From Bacteroidales bacterium UBA4360 (GTDB lineage: Bacteria; Bacteroidota; Bacteroidia; Bacteroidales; UBA932): a stretch of DNA of 64,000 nt. A program made the position numbers and the translations under genes. Below are positions 1-7,926 of this stretch, one piece after another. Location of the stretch: the NCBI GenBank assembly GCA_002393945.1, contig DGSO01000031.1:56691-120690 (forward strand), written 5' to 3'. How positions within the stretch are numbered: position 1 is the first letter of the stretch; every line of letters starts with the position of its first letter. The notes under the pieces are model-generated. The model had not been told where the DNA came from. It worked only from the letters and a program-made list of their open reading frames with translations, and made no database searches.

Positions 1-1389
1 TTCTATCAGGGGAATGTCTTCATCGTCAGCAACTCCAACCTGGAAGTTGGACTTGAAGGCGGCAAGGTCGATTTCTCTGTCGTTACCAATCTGGAGTATG
101 ATGTAACCACTTATGAGTCCTTTGACTGGGCCCCGGCAACCTTTGACAAAACTACCGGCAAGGGCAGCTTTACTGTGGCTCCTGCAATGTATGACGCACG
201 TAGAGCCTATGTAAAGTTCACCATTCCTGCTATTCAGGATGTTGATGAGAATGGCGAAGCCAAGGCTCACGTGGAAAGGGTCTATGTCAATCAGGGAGGC
301 AGGCTTCAGGTTGCCTGGACTCAGCAGTTCTTCTGGGGTATGTTCCCTGGTGGTACCCGCGAGTCTATAGCAGAAGTTGGTGACTACATTATTATCAATT
401 GCGGCCTTACAGAAAACGAAACAGGTGGGGCATATATTTTCAATAAATCTGATGGGCAGCAAGTGAAGTACCTTGCCGGTCTTCCTTCTTTCACGGGTGT
501 AACTAACGATGATGCTGGCAACGTAGTTATCTCCTATGGTGGTGACTATCCCCAAAATGAGCAATACGAGCTTATCGCTGAAGATCAGACTCCTCTTGCA
601 ATTTATGTTATACCGAAGGACAATGTTTCTGCTATTCTTGCTGCCGAAACGCCTGACTTATCATCCATTAAGCCAATCATTACTTACTCCAACGGCTTTT
701 ATGGCTATGGTCTTGACAATATCCGTGTAACCGGCGATGCCACCAAGGACGCTGTAATAACCATGAGTAACTCGGGTGGTTATAGTGTGCAGATCGCCGA
801 CTGGGATATTAAAAACGGTGTATTTACTGATTCAGAAGGAAAAGGATATACCAAATACGTGGACGCTCCTCAATATCTTCCTCTTGAAGCTGATAACTGG
901 GCGATGGGTATATGGACATCTCACGATATCGTTGCGAAGCATATTGGCAACTCATCCCAAAGTGGTCTGTTCTACATGGGTTATGACAACAATTATAACC
1001 TGCATTATCTTGAATCTCCGACAGCCGAGTGGCAGGAAGTGCTTGTAAGTGGTGCAACTTGGGAGGAGGGTTTCACATGCTTCTCAACGGTTGAATGGAA
1101 TGGTCACAAGTATCTCGGATTCATTGGTGTCCCTTACTTTGCATGGGCCGACTGGGACGAAGATGGTGAGTATACAGACCACATGCCCGGACATGTATGG
1201 CTAGTCAACATAGATGATCCTAAGGCTCCTGTAGTTGTGAGCAAATATGAATATTGGTGTGATCCAAGCAACTGGCAGTATGGCGACAATGCCGACATGA
1301 AACTCATTGTGGAAGGCAATGACCTTGCCGCTTATGTAGTTGATGCTGCATCTTCCCAGTACTTCAAGATTATCTACCCCAAGCTCTAA
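1..1389 (+). CDS. C-terminal part of a secreted/surface protein, DUF5018-like (5' end outside window)
   Basis: The frame is open from base 1 and ends at TAA 1387-1389, so the gene starts upstream of the window; the first internal ATG is at 175. At least 462 residues are visible. The first 55 or so (beginning near F-Y-Q-G-N-V) look like the end of a BACON-type beta-sandwich, with an 'LEVGLEGGKVDFSVVTN' strand pattern. The rest is rich in aromatic and Asp/Gly residues, with short beta-strand and turn patterns as in the DUF5018-type or propeller-like lipoproteins that follow SusC/SusD pairs in Bacteroidales. I see no catalytic motif. A strong terminator follows 26 bases downstream, so it is the last gene of an upstream operon, perhaps another glycan-uptake locus. 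Family name is a guess from general resemblance; coding status is certain. Confidence 0.75.
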   Translation, partial: FYQGNVFIVSNSNLEVGLEGGKVDFSVVTNLEYDVTTYESFDWAPATFDKTTGKGSFTVAPAMYDARRAYVKFTIPAIQDVDENGEAKAHVERVYVNQGGRLQVAWTQQFFWGMFPGGTRESIAEVGDYIIINCGLTENETGGAYIFNKSDGQQVKYLAGLPSFTGVTNDDAGNVVISYGGDYPQNEQYELIAEDQTPLAIYVIPKDNVSAILAAETPDLSSIKPIITYSNGFYGYGLDNIRVTGDATKDAVITMSNSGGYSVQIADWDIKNGVFTDSEGKGYTKYVDAPQYLPLEADNWAMGIWTSHDIVAKHIGNSSQSGLFYMGYDNNYNLHYLESPTAEWQEVLVSGATWEEGFTCFSTVEWNGHKYLGFIGVPYFAWADWDEDGEYTDHMPGHVWLVNIDDPKAPVVVSKYEYWCDPSNWQYGDNADMKLIVEGNDLAAYVVDAASSQYFKIIYPKL

Positions 1390-1414
1390 TATCTCTTAGT
1401 CGCTTAACAGATTC

Positions 1415-1443
1415 AAGCGCCGGCCCCTGTGACCGGCGCTTTT
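1415..1443 (+). terminator. Intrinsic terminator
   Basis: GCGCCGG (1417-1423) and CCGGCGC (1433-1439) form a perfect 7-bp GC stem, extended by AA/TT, with a 9-base loop and a run of four T. It lies 26 bases after the stop of the preceding gene and separates that operon from the hipBA promoter. Confidence 0.9.
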
Positions 1444-1449
1444 AAGTAG

Positions 1450-1480
1450 TTGGAAAATTCCTTATAAATAACTATATTTG
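1450..1480 (+). promoter_or_regulatory. Bacteroidota-type promoter of the hipBA operon, with repeats
   Basis: TATATTTG at 1473-1480 matches the -7 consensus TAnnTTTG exactly, and TTGG at 1450-1453 sits at the right distance for the -33 element. CTTATAA occurs at 1461-1467 and again at 1503-1509, and TATTTG at 1475-1480 and 1491-1496. These direct repeats flank the presumed transcription start and could be binding sites for the HipB-like repressor; that part is inference. Confidence 0.65.
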
Positions 1481-1532
1481 CATAACATAATATTTGAACA
1501 GGCTTATAATTGGCCTTTTTGCATATTATATT

Positions 1533-1844
1533 ATGGAATATAGACTTGACAATTACACTCGGAATCCCCAGCTGCTCATGGACCGGCTGGCAGCAAACTG
1601 CCGGGCGCGGCGGTTGGAAAAAGGGTATAGCCGCAGGGCGCTTTCGGCCATGACGGGCATCCCCGCTCCTACTCTGGAGAGTTTTGAAAAGACGGGGAAG
1701 ATTTCGTTGGAGTCTTTCTGCCGGCTTGCCATTGAATTCGATTACTTTGAGGAACTGTCGGCCATTATGAGCCGTACAAAATACAGCACGGCTGAAGAAC
1801 TGGAGTTGATTAACAAGAACCGTAACAGGAAAAACGGAAGATGA
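1533..1844 (+). CDS. hipB: HipB-like XRE-family antitoxin / repressor
   Basis: A 103-residue protein with an XRE-type helix-turn-helix at about residues 15-65: 'CRARRLEKGYSRRALSAMTG' is followed by I-P-A-P-T-L-E-S-F-E as recognition helix and 'ISLESFCRLAIEFDYFEEL' as the closing helices. I chose ATG 1533. The longer frame opens with a TTG at 1494, only 14 bases after the -7 box and with a poor hydrophobic lead-in. The stop overlaps the next gene (ATGA at 1841-1844), so the two are translationally coupled. By family, HipB-like proteins neutralise a HipA kinase and repress their own promoter. The repeats around the promoter fit autorepression. Confidence 0.85.
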   Translation: MEYRLDNYTRNPQLLMDRLAANCRARRLEKGYSRRALSAMTGIPAPTLESFEKTGKISLESFCRLAIEFDYFEELSAIMSRTKYSTAEELELINKNRNRKNGR

Positions 1845-2971
1845 TTCAGGAAGTTCATCGCTTGGAGGTTATGTATAGGGAGCGGCCCGTCGGCATTTTG
1901 CAGATGGACCCATCCGGTGGCGTATGTGTTTTCGAGTACCATAGAGAGTGGTTGGCTTCAGGTTTTTCCATATCCCCGACGGAACTGCCACTTCAAAGCG
2001 GGCTGTTCTTAGGAAGAAAAGATTTTTTTGACGGCTCCTTTGCTGTGTTTGAAGACAGTCTTCCTGACGGATATGGACTGTTCCTTCTTGACAGGATGCT
2101 TAGAAAAGAGGGACTGTCGCTACGTGGGCTTACCCCGCTTCAGAGACTTTCCATAATTGGAAATTCCGGTATGGGAGCCTTGTCATATATGCCCGTAATG
2201 CCAGGTTTCGACCATCAAAGCGAAACGGAAAATGAACTGGAATTGGATATTCTTCAGGAAGAAGCATTGAAACTGTTCTCTGAAAAAGAATCCGGGGATG
2301 CCTCTTTGCTTTATTATAATAGCGCAAATTCAGGCGGGGCCAGGCCGAAGACCGCATTCAGGACGAAGGATGGCGCACACTGGCTTGTCAAGTTCAGGCA
2401 TACATATGACCCTCAGGAAATTGGCAAGACAGAACTCCGATATATGACGGCTGCGAGCGAATGTGGGATCAGTATCCCCAAGGTGGGACTTCTTAGGGAT
2501 AGATATTTCTGCATAGAGCGTTTTGACATTGATTCTTCCGGGAAGAGACTTCATATGCTTTCTGCCGCAGCTCTCCTTAAAACGGATTTCAGAAATCAAG
2601 ATGCCGACTATACAAATCTTCTTGCCCTTACAGGATATCTGACTCAGGATCCCCGCCAGGTGGAGGAGATGTTTCGTCGCATGGTGTTTAATATAGTGGC
2701 TGTCAATAAGGATGACCACGCCAAGAACTTCTCGTTCATTTGCCGTGACTCCAAATGGGAATTGGCTCCGGCATATGACCTTACATACTCTCCGGAGGGA
2801 ACAAACGGACAACACGCAACATCCCTTTTCTATGATGGCAATCCCGGGCTTGACTTGGTTTTGAAAGCCGGGACCGGAATCCGTATTCCCCATGAACGAT
2901 GCATGGAGATAGTTAATACCGTCCAGTCTGTTTGTGAAAACAGACTGGACCATATTGAGAAACTGAAATGA
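1841..2971 (+). CDS. hipA: HipA-family serine/threonine kinase toxin
   Basis: This 376-residue HipA-type kinase is shorter than E. coli HipA (440). The N-terminal 'couple' domain covers about residues 5-120 and ends near I-I-G-N-S-G-M-G-A-L. The kinase core follows: 'SGGARPKT' (about 164-171, glycine-rich/activation region), 'HWLVKF' (ATP-binding Lys), 'CIERFD', 'VNKDDHAKNFSF' (catalytic Asp and Asn) and 'LAPAYDLTYS' (metal-binding Asp). All key residues are present, so it looks active. HipA kinases phosphorylate targets such as glutamyl-tRNA synthetase and cause growth arrest; the target here is unknown. It overlaps hipB by 4 bases upstream and the phosphoesterase gene by 4 bases downstream (ATGA 2968-2971), which is unusual for a toxin-antitoxin pair. 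Confidence 0.92.
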   Translation: MIQEVHRLEVMYRERPVGILQMDPSGGVCVFEYHREWLASGFSISPTELPLQSGLFLGRKDFFDGSFAVFEDSLPDGYGLFLLDRMLRKEGLSLRGLTPLQRLSIIGNSGMGALSYMPVMPGFDHQSETENELELDILQEEALKLFSEKESGDASLLYYNSANSGGARPKTAFRTKDGAHWLVKFRHTYDPQEIGKTELRYMTAASECGISIPKVGLLRDRYFCIERFDIDSSGKRLHMLSAAALLKTDFRNQDADYTNLLALTGYLTQDPRQVEEMFRRMVFNIVAVNKDDHAKNFSFICRDSKWELAPAYDLTYSPEGTNGQHATSLFYDGNPGLDLVLKAGTGIRIPHERCMEIVNTVQSVCENRLDHIEKLK

Positions 2972-4044
2972 AAAGAAGATCTTTCCTGAAGAATGCAGCA
3001 GTACTTACCGGGGCGGCGGCCGTGGCGCCGCACGTGCTGCAGGCATGTGCTCCAGTGGCAAAGGATATAAACCCTGCTGCGTCACGTGATTTCCATTATC
3101 GGCAGGATGGAAGTTTTACCGTACTGCAATTTACGGACACCCACTATATAGCCGGGGATCCGAGGTCCGAACGTGCGCTGAACTGTGTGAAAGAGGCCCT
3201 TGAGAGTGTCAGGCCGGACCTCGTGATACATACCGGAGACATCGTGTTCGGGCGCCCTGACATTCAGAGTGCCAGGGAGATACTCCAGCCCCTTGCCGAA
3301 AGCGGAATTCCGTGGGCGGTGGCGCTTGGAAACCATGACTCGCAGTTCGGCAGTTCAAGGGAAGAGATGTTTGCCGCCATACGTGCGCTGCCTGGCTGCG
3401 TGAACCTTTCTCCGAAAGAAGGAGTTTACGGCTGTTCCAACGATGCCTTGACCCTTTCGGGATCGAGGGGTGTCGAGCACGTCTTTTATCTCTTTGACTC
3501 CATGGACGAAGTGGTCCTCAAGGGCGAGGAGGATATTCATTGTTACGATTATATCCGGCACAGCCAGATTGCCTGGTACCGCGCTCTTAGCGAAAAGTTC
3601 AAGGCATCAAACGGAGGAGTCCCGGTTCCCTCCATGGCATTTTTTCACATCCCGCTTTGTGAACTCAAGGAGGCCCTGGCGGCGGGAATTGAACCCGTCT
3701 GCGGCAATAACGGAGAGCCCCCGTGCCCGTCCAGGCTCAATTCGGGCCTGTTCGCCCAGTTCCGTGAAATGGGAGACGTGAAGGCCATAGTAACCGGCCA
3801 CGACCATGACTGTGACTACGTGCTGCCATACGGCGGCATCCACTTCATTTATGGCCGGTTCAGCGGAGGAGACACCATCTACAACCACCTTGGTCCTGAC
3901 GGATACATCCCTTCCGACGGGCCCACCGCCCCCGGAACGGTCTCCGGCTGCCGAATCTTCCGCTTCCTTGAAGGCAATCCGGGCTTCAGCACCTGGGTAC
4001 GCCTCTACGGCGGCACTGAAAAAGAGTTATTAAACATAGAATAA
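2968..4044 (+). CDS. Exported calcineurin-like metallophosphoesterase (Tat/lipoprotein signal)
   Basis: This 358-residue protein has an N-terminus 'MKRRSFLKNAAVLTGAAAVA' of twin-arginine type and a lipobox L-Q-A-C at residues 24-27, so it is probably exported folded and lipid-anchored. The calcineurin-like motifs are complete: D57-x-H59, G90-D91, G-N-H-D 121-124, H227 and G-H-D-H 277-280, which together bind two metal ions. The family is close to plant PAP29-type purple-acid-phosphatase-like and cyclic-nucleotide phosphodiesterase-like enzymes; the substrate is unknown. The start codon overlaps the hipA stop (ATGA), and the next gene starts one base after its stop. It is therefore expressed with the toxin-antitoxin pair. 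Confidence 0.9.
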   Translation: MKRRSFLKNAAVLTGAAAVAPHVLQACAPVAKDINPAASRDFHYRQDGSFTVLQFTDTHYIAGDPRSERALNCVKEALESVRPDLVIHTGDIVFGRPDIQSAREILQPLAESGIPWAVALGNHDSQFGSSREEMFAAIRALPGCVNLSPKEGVYGCSNDALTLSGSRGVEHVFYLFDSMDEVVLKGEEDIHCYDYIRHSQIAWYRALSEKFKASNGGVPVPSMAFFHIPLCELKEALAAGIEPVCGNNGEPPCPSRLNSGLFAQFREMGDVKAIVTGHDHDCDYVLPYGGIHFIYGRFSGGDTIYNHLGPDGYIPSDGPTAPGTVSGCRIFRFLEGNPGFSTWVRLYGGTEKELLNIE

Positions 4045-4045
4045 T

Positions 4046-5332
4046 ATGAAGAGACTGTCAGTTTTAGTTTTTCTGCTATCCTTATTGTCGTGTGCCTCGG
4101 AGAAGGTTCAGAAACCCAGCATAGTATGGGTGGAAGTTGGGGCGAATTTTGCCGAGTATGGCAATTCCAGGCAGAACATTGAGGCCGACTGCAAACGTAT
4201 CGCAGATATGGGCTTTACACATGTCGTGGTAGAGGTGAGGCCCACAAGCGGAAACGTGCTTTTCAAGTCCGATGTGGCTCCGGCGCTTACGCAGGTTGCC
4301 CGTTGGACCCCGGAAGGCATGCGCTATTTCCCCCGCACAGAGGACTTCGACTACCTTGAAGCATGGATAGAATCCGGCCATGCGGCAGGTCTCAAGGTGC
4401 TTGCCGGTGTGAATATGATGGTGGGTGGTTTCAAGTGCGAGGCCGGTGATATCGGCATGGTGTATGACCGCCCGGAGCGGAAAAACTGGTGTGCGGTGGA
4501 CCTTCTTCCTGACGGCTCTCTTGTGAATCAGGCCGACAATTCAGCTACCGTCGGCGGCCGGTTCCTGGACCCGGCGAACAAGGAGGTTCAGGCCTTCCTT
4601 CTGGAACTGCTAAAGGAAGTATCGGCCTACGAGGGGCTGGACGGCATTGTGATGGACCGGTGCCGATATGATGACTATGCGATGGATGCCGGTTATACCG
4701 ACGCGGCAAAGGAACAGTTTGCGCAGTACATCGGCAGACAGCCTGAACGCTGGCCCGTCTTTACGGAGCCCGGTCACATCTTCCTTGACAAGACTCCCGA
4801 CGCGCTTGAAACGCAGTGGCTCACCTTCCGCTGCAAGGTCATTCACGACTTTGTCTCAGAATGTGCCGATGCCGTACATTCCGTGAGGAAAGACCTCCCT
4901 CTTGGCATCTACGTGGGCGCCTGGTTCTCTGAATACTACCGCAGCGGCGTAAACTGGACGAGCCCCAAATACAACCTTGCCAAGGAGGAGCCCACCTTCA
5001 GCTGGGCCACCCCTGAATACCAGGCCACAGGTTTTGCCGATCTGGTGGACTTCATGATCCTTGGAGCATACTGCCCTGCAGCAAACATCCACGGGGATAC
5101 GGAAAAGACAATGGAGGGCTACGCCAAACTCGGCCGCAAGCGCCTTTGCGGAGACGTACCATTTGCGGCAGGGCCAGACATCGGCAATGAAAAGGGCTTT
5201 GAGACAGGAGACAAGGCAGGCATCCTCCCGGAAATCAAGGAGACTATCCTGAAGGAGGCCGACGGCTTCTTCCTCTTCGACCTCTGCCACATCCGCGCCT
5301 TTGACTACTGGGACGCTTTCGTCAAACCTTGA
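4046..5332 (+). CDS. GHL10-like glycosidase-fold lipoprotein
   Basis: This 428-residue protein has a lipoprotein signal (lipobox L-L-S-C near residue 16). The body resembles the GHL10/DUF187 family: an alpha/beta barrel starting at 'VWVEVGANFAEYGN', then the typical 'ADMGFTHVVVEVRPTSGNVLFKS', 'LDPANKEVQAFLLELLKEV', 'YEGLDGIVMDRCRYDD' and 'DLPLGIYVGAW'. The Asp in G-I-V-M-D-R-C-R-Y-D is the usual candidate catalytic residue. Members are described as family-10-like glycosidases, some active on peptidoglycan glycan strands; no activity can be assigned here. It is the last gene of the hipBA-led run. Its last 11 bases overlap the 3' end of the convergent DUF5009 gene. Confidence 0.88.
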   Translation: MKRLSVLVFLLSLLSCASEKVQKPSIVWVEVGANFAEYGNSRQNIEADCKRIADMGFTHVVVEVRPTSGNVLFKSDVAPALTQVARWTPEGMRYFPRTEDFDYLEAWIESGHAAGLKVLAGVNMMVGGFKCEAGDIGMVYDRPERKNWCAVDLLPDGSLVNQADNSATVGGRFLDPANKEVQAFLLELLKEVSAYEGLDGIVMDRCRYDDYAMDAGYTDAAKEQFAQYIGRQPERWPVFTEPGHIFLDKTPDALETQWLTFRCKVIHDFVSECADAVHSVRKDLPLGIYVGAWFSEYYRSGVNWTSPKYNLAKEEPTFSWATPEYQATGFADLVDFMILGAYCPAANIHGDTEKTMEGYAKLGRKRLCGDVPFAAGPDIGNEKGFETGDKAGILPEIKETILKEADGFFLFDLCHIRAFDYWDAFVKP

Positions 5333-6500
5333 GCTTGATTCCGGCTTTTGTGAGCCCCCATGCGCAGCAGATGTAGACTGCTGCCATCAGGACGCATTTG
5401 CCTACTCCCACCCAGCCGGTGAGCCAGGGGGCCGGAGTGGGATTCACGGCCACCCATAAGGCGATGAACAGGTAGGGTATCATATAGACGGTGAGAGTTG
5501 CCGTTCCTGCAGGCGCGAGCGGCTTGAACCAGCCGGTCCAGCCCTTCCTCTCGAGGAAGCGGAGGAAGGTATAAAGAGCAACGGATATCGCCATTACAAA
5601 CAGGCACCAGGGGAGTGTCCCAAGGTTCTTGGACACTATCCAGCCGGTGTGGGCGGCCATCCCGAGAACGGCAAGAACTGCAGCGGCTGCCAGTCCGATG
5701 CCCATTCTTTGCGAGGCCTTTCGGCCGGAAAGATTCCAGTCTGCAAGGGTGAGCATCATGCCGCCCAGTCCCATTATGGCGCCGTAGCATTTACCAAGCT
5801 GGAGGGCTCCGGCAAGGTCTGCGATGAAATTGGACCCTATCCAGATGCTTCCGTCACGCATTTGAACGGTGCTTAGGTTCACAAAGCACAGGACAATCCA
5901 CAGCAGCGGGATAATCCACTTGCGCTCGTGGCAGAGGAGATAGGCCATGGCGCAGAAAAGGTACATCCATCCAATCTGGCCCAGGATTCCCCACCAGAGC
6001 CCCTGGAAGGGCTCTCCGTCGGCAGAACGGTATACCAGGGCGAGTACGAGCAGAAGCAGGACCCCGGCAGTCTTCAGCCAGCGTGCGGGCTTCCAGTCCT
6101 TTGGATACTGGTTCCAGGTGAGGAAGAAACCGACAACCATGAGAAACACCCACAGGGCCCTGTTCCCGGCCATCCCCCTGGATTCCTGGTTGCAGATGAA
6201 AGCACCCATGACCAGAAGTGCGAAAGTACGGGAGATGATGTGCCTGACGGTACTTTCCGTGCTGTATCCTTTGGCTATGCGGCGTTCAAGGGCATAGGGG
6301 ACGGACATTCCCATTGCAAAGAGGAACATCGGAAAAACGATGTCCGACAGTCCCATTCCGTCCTCCAGGGTGGCAAAGTGCTCCAGCCAGTGAGGCACGT
6401 TGAAAACTTTCCAGAATTCGTTTACGAATACCATCAGGGTCATGGTGAGGCCCCTGAAAATGTCAATGGCGAGGTTCCTGTTATTCATCTTGTGGTACAT
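5322..6500 (-). CDS. DUF5009/NagX-type integral membrane protein (HGSNAT-like)
   Basis: A 392-residue protein with about ten hydrophobic segments. The N-terminus 'NRNLAIDIFRGLTMTLMVFV' is the typical first segment of the heparan-alpha-glucosaminide N-acetyltransferase-like/DUF5009 family, with 'LEDGMGLSDIVFPMFLFAMG' next. Members are thought to move acyl groups across the inner membrane or act on amino sugars; activity is unproven in bacteria. The start could be ATG 6500 or ATG 6488 (M-N-N-R-N-L); both lie inside the end of the upstream FAD oxidoreductase gene. It is the last gene of an eight-gene overlapping run and overlaps the convergent GHL10-like gene by 11 bases. Confidence 0.88.
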   Translation of the reverse strand: MYHKMNNRNLAIDIFRGLTMTLMVFVNEFWKVFNVPHWLEHFATLEDGMGLSDIVFPMFLFAMGMSVPYALERRIAKGYSTESTVRHIISRTFALLVMGAFICNQESRGMAGNRALWVFLMVVGFFLTWNQYPKDWKPARWLKTAGVLLLLVLALVYRSADGEPFQGLWWGILGQIGWMYLFCAMAYLLCHERKWIIPLLWIVLCFVNLSTVQMRDGSIWIGSNFIADLAGALQLGKCYGAIMGLGGMMLTLADWNLSGRKASQRMGIGLAAAAVLAVLGMAAHTGWIVSKNLGTLPWCLFVMAISVALYTFLRFLERKGWTGWFKPLAPAGTATLTVYMIPYLFIALWVAVNPTPAPWLTGWVGVGKCVLMAAVYICCAWGLTKAGIKLKV

Positions 6501-7926
6501 TTACCCATGTTTCATTTGCCCAGCCTACGCTGCGGCCGGTGCCCTTTACTTCCCCTCTGATGCCTTTCTCCTGAAGCTCCCTGAATCCGGAGTCTCCGGG
6601 CTTGAGGTCAAGGAAGGGGAGGAGATAACATCCATGGTCCAGAAGTAGGCTTTGAACTTCCCGGACAGGGACTTCCGAGGGGTGCTTTCCGCTTTTGACG
6701 GCAATTGCCGCCAGGGCTCCTGCCGCCTGGCCAAGGCCAAGGATTACCGGCTGCAGGCGCACTCCGCCGTTCATTTCCCAGCTCACGGAGACGGCTTTGT
6801 CGGCAACCAGGAAGTCCTCGGGGCCGTTTGCAGGAATGGTTACGCCAAGAGGAACGCTGAATGAGGGAATCTTGCCGTACCAGAGGTGCGAGAGCTCTTC
6901 CCTTCTCGGGTGCTGGTTGTGGTGGTGGTCCACAGGGTAGTCTCCAACCGCTACAGCCCTGGTATACAGGTCGTGTGCGTATGGATTCTTGGCCGCGTCA
7001 ACTGTCATTGTATCTTTTCCTGCAATGCGGCGGGCTTCACGGTAGTACGGATAGAAGGGGAGTCCGTCGGCAGAAGGAAAGACATCATCGGCAATGCCGA
7101 GGTTCTTGAAGCCCAGTTCGTTCTGGAGATAGTATATGTATCCGAGCGTGCGGTTTTTCGCCTGCCGGTACACCTGTTCACGCGGCATGTCAAGGTACTC
7201 CAGGTAGATGTCGTTTCCGCCCTGGGGCCAGTTCAGCATCATATATCCGTCTGGAAGGCGTCCGTAGGAGAGCATCATGTCCGGGCTCCAGGTGTCGCAG
7301 CAGGTGCGGTAGTGCTCCGGATCATAGTCCTCGGGTTTCTCCATGGGCACCGGATGGTCATGGAACTTGACGGTGGCGGCATAAGTCATGTCCTGCAGGG
7401 CGCGGCTGTCTTCAAGTGCAGGAACTCCCGCTTCCCGGGCAACGTCTCCCAGTTCCGTTCCGTCGATGAGGATGCGGGCCTTGACTCGGCTCCCGTCCGA
7501 CAGCTTCAGCTTCCATCCCTTTTCAAAGGACGTTACGGTGGTGTTGAATTTGACTTCCACTCCGGATTCGGCGGCGATGTTGCTGAAGATTTCGGCCCCT
7601 ACCCTGGGGTTGAACATAATCTTGGACACCCAGCCTGAAAACAGGGTGTCTACGGAGCCGTATCTGGCGGCGAGGGAGTCTGTGAACTCGGCAAAAATGC
7701 CGCCACGGAGGCGAAAATTGCCGTCTACGGCGCTTACGCCGGCGCTGGTGAGCATTCCTCCCAGCCAGGGAGATTCCTCTACGACCAGGACTTTGGAACC
7801 GTTTCTTGCGGCTTCAATGGCTGCAGCCGTTCCGCCGGTTCCGCTGCCCACAACAACTACGTCGTAGGTTTTTGCACAGGAAGAAATGGCAGCGCAGGCA
7901 GCCATGATGTACAGTAATCTTTTCAT
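6481..7926 (-). CDS. FAD-dependent oxidoreductase lipoprotein (FAD_oxidored family)
   Basis: This 481-residue protein has a lipoprotein leader ending in I-S-S-C (about residue 17). A Rossmann FAD-binding motif follows at once, 'YDVVVVGSGTGGTAAAIEAA' (G-x-G-x-x-G), with an acidic residue at the end of the second strand (V-V-E-E). 'WLGGMLTSAGVS' and 'ILIDGTELGDVAREAG' are signatures of the PF12831 family often found beside carbohydrate-active enzymes in Bacteroidales. The electron acceptor and substrate are unknown. The start overlaps the serine hydrolase stop by 4 bases (7923-7926). A second, cytoplasmic member of this family lies at 50034-51872. Confidence 0.9.
   Translation of the reverse strand: MKRLLYIMAACAAISSCAKTYDVVVVGSGTGGTAAAIEAARNGSKVLVVEESPWLGGMLTSAGVSAVDGNFRLRGGIFAEFTDSLAARYGSVDTLFSGWVSKIMFNPRVGAEIFSNIAAESGVEVKFNTTVTSFEKGWKLKLSDGSRVKARILIDGTELGDVAREAGVPALEDSRALQDMTYAATVKFHDHPVPMEKPEDYDPEHYRTCCDTWSPDMMLSYGRLPDGYMMLNWPQGGNDIYLEYLDMPREQVYRQAKNRTLGYIYYLQNELGFKNLGIADDVFPSADGLPFYPYYREARRIAGKDTMTVDAAKNPYAHDLYTRAVAVGDYPVDHHHNQHPRREELSHLWYGKIPSFSVPLGVTIPANGPEDFLVADKAVSVSWEMNGGVRLQPVILGLGQAAGALAAIAVKSGKHPSEVPVREVQSLLLDHGCYLLPFLDLKPGDSGFRELQEKGIRGEVKGTGRSVGWANETWVNVPQDE

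Noticed and set aside
1494..1532. Earlier start of hipB at TTG 1494
   Set aside because: It would lie almost at the transcription start set by the -7 box at 1473-1480, and the added residues are not part of an XRE domain. ATG 1533 is better.
2330..2953. 207-codon minus-strand frame opposite hipA
   Set aside because: Antisense to a gene with intact kinase motifs, and the translation shows no family pattern.
6886..7638. 250-codon plus-strand frame opposite the FAD oxidoreductase gene
   Set aside because: Val/Arg/His-rich antisense shadow; the minus-strand gene has a complete FAD motif and lipoprotein signal.
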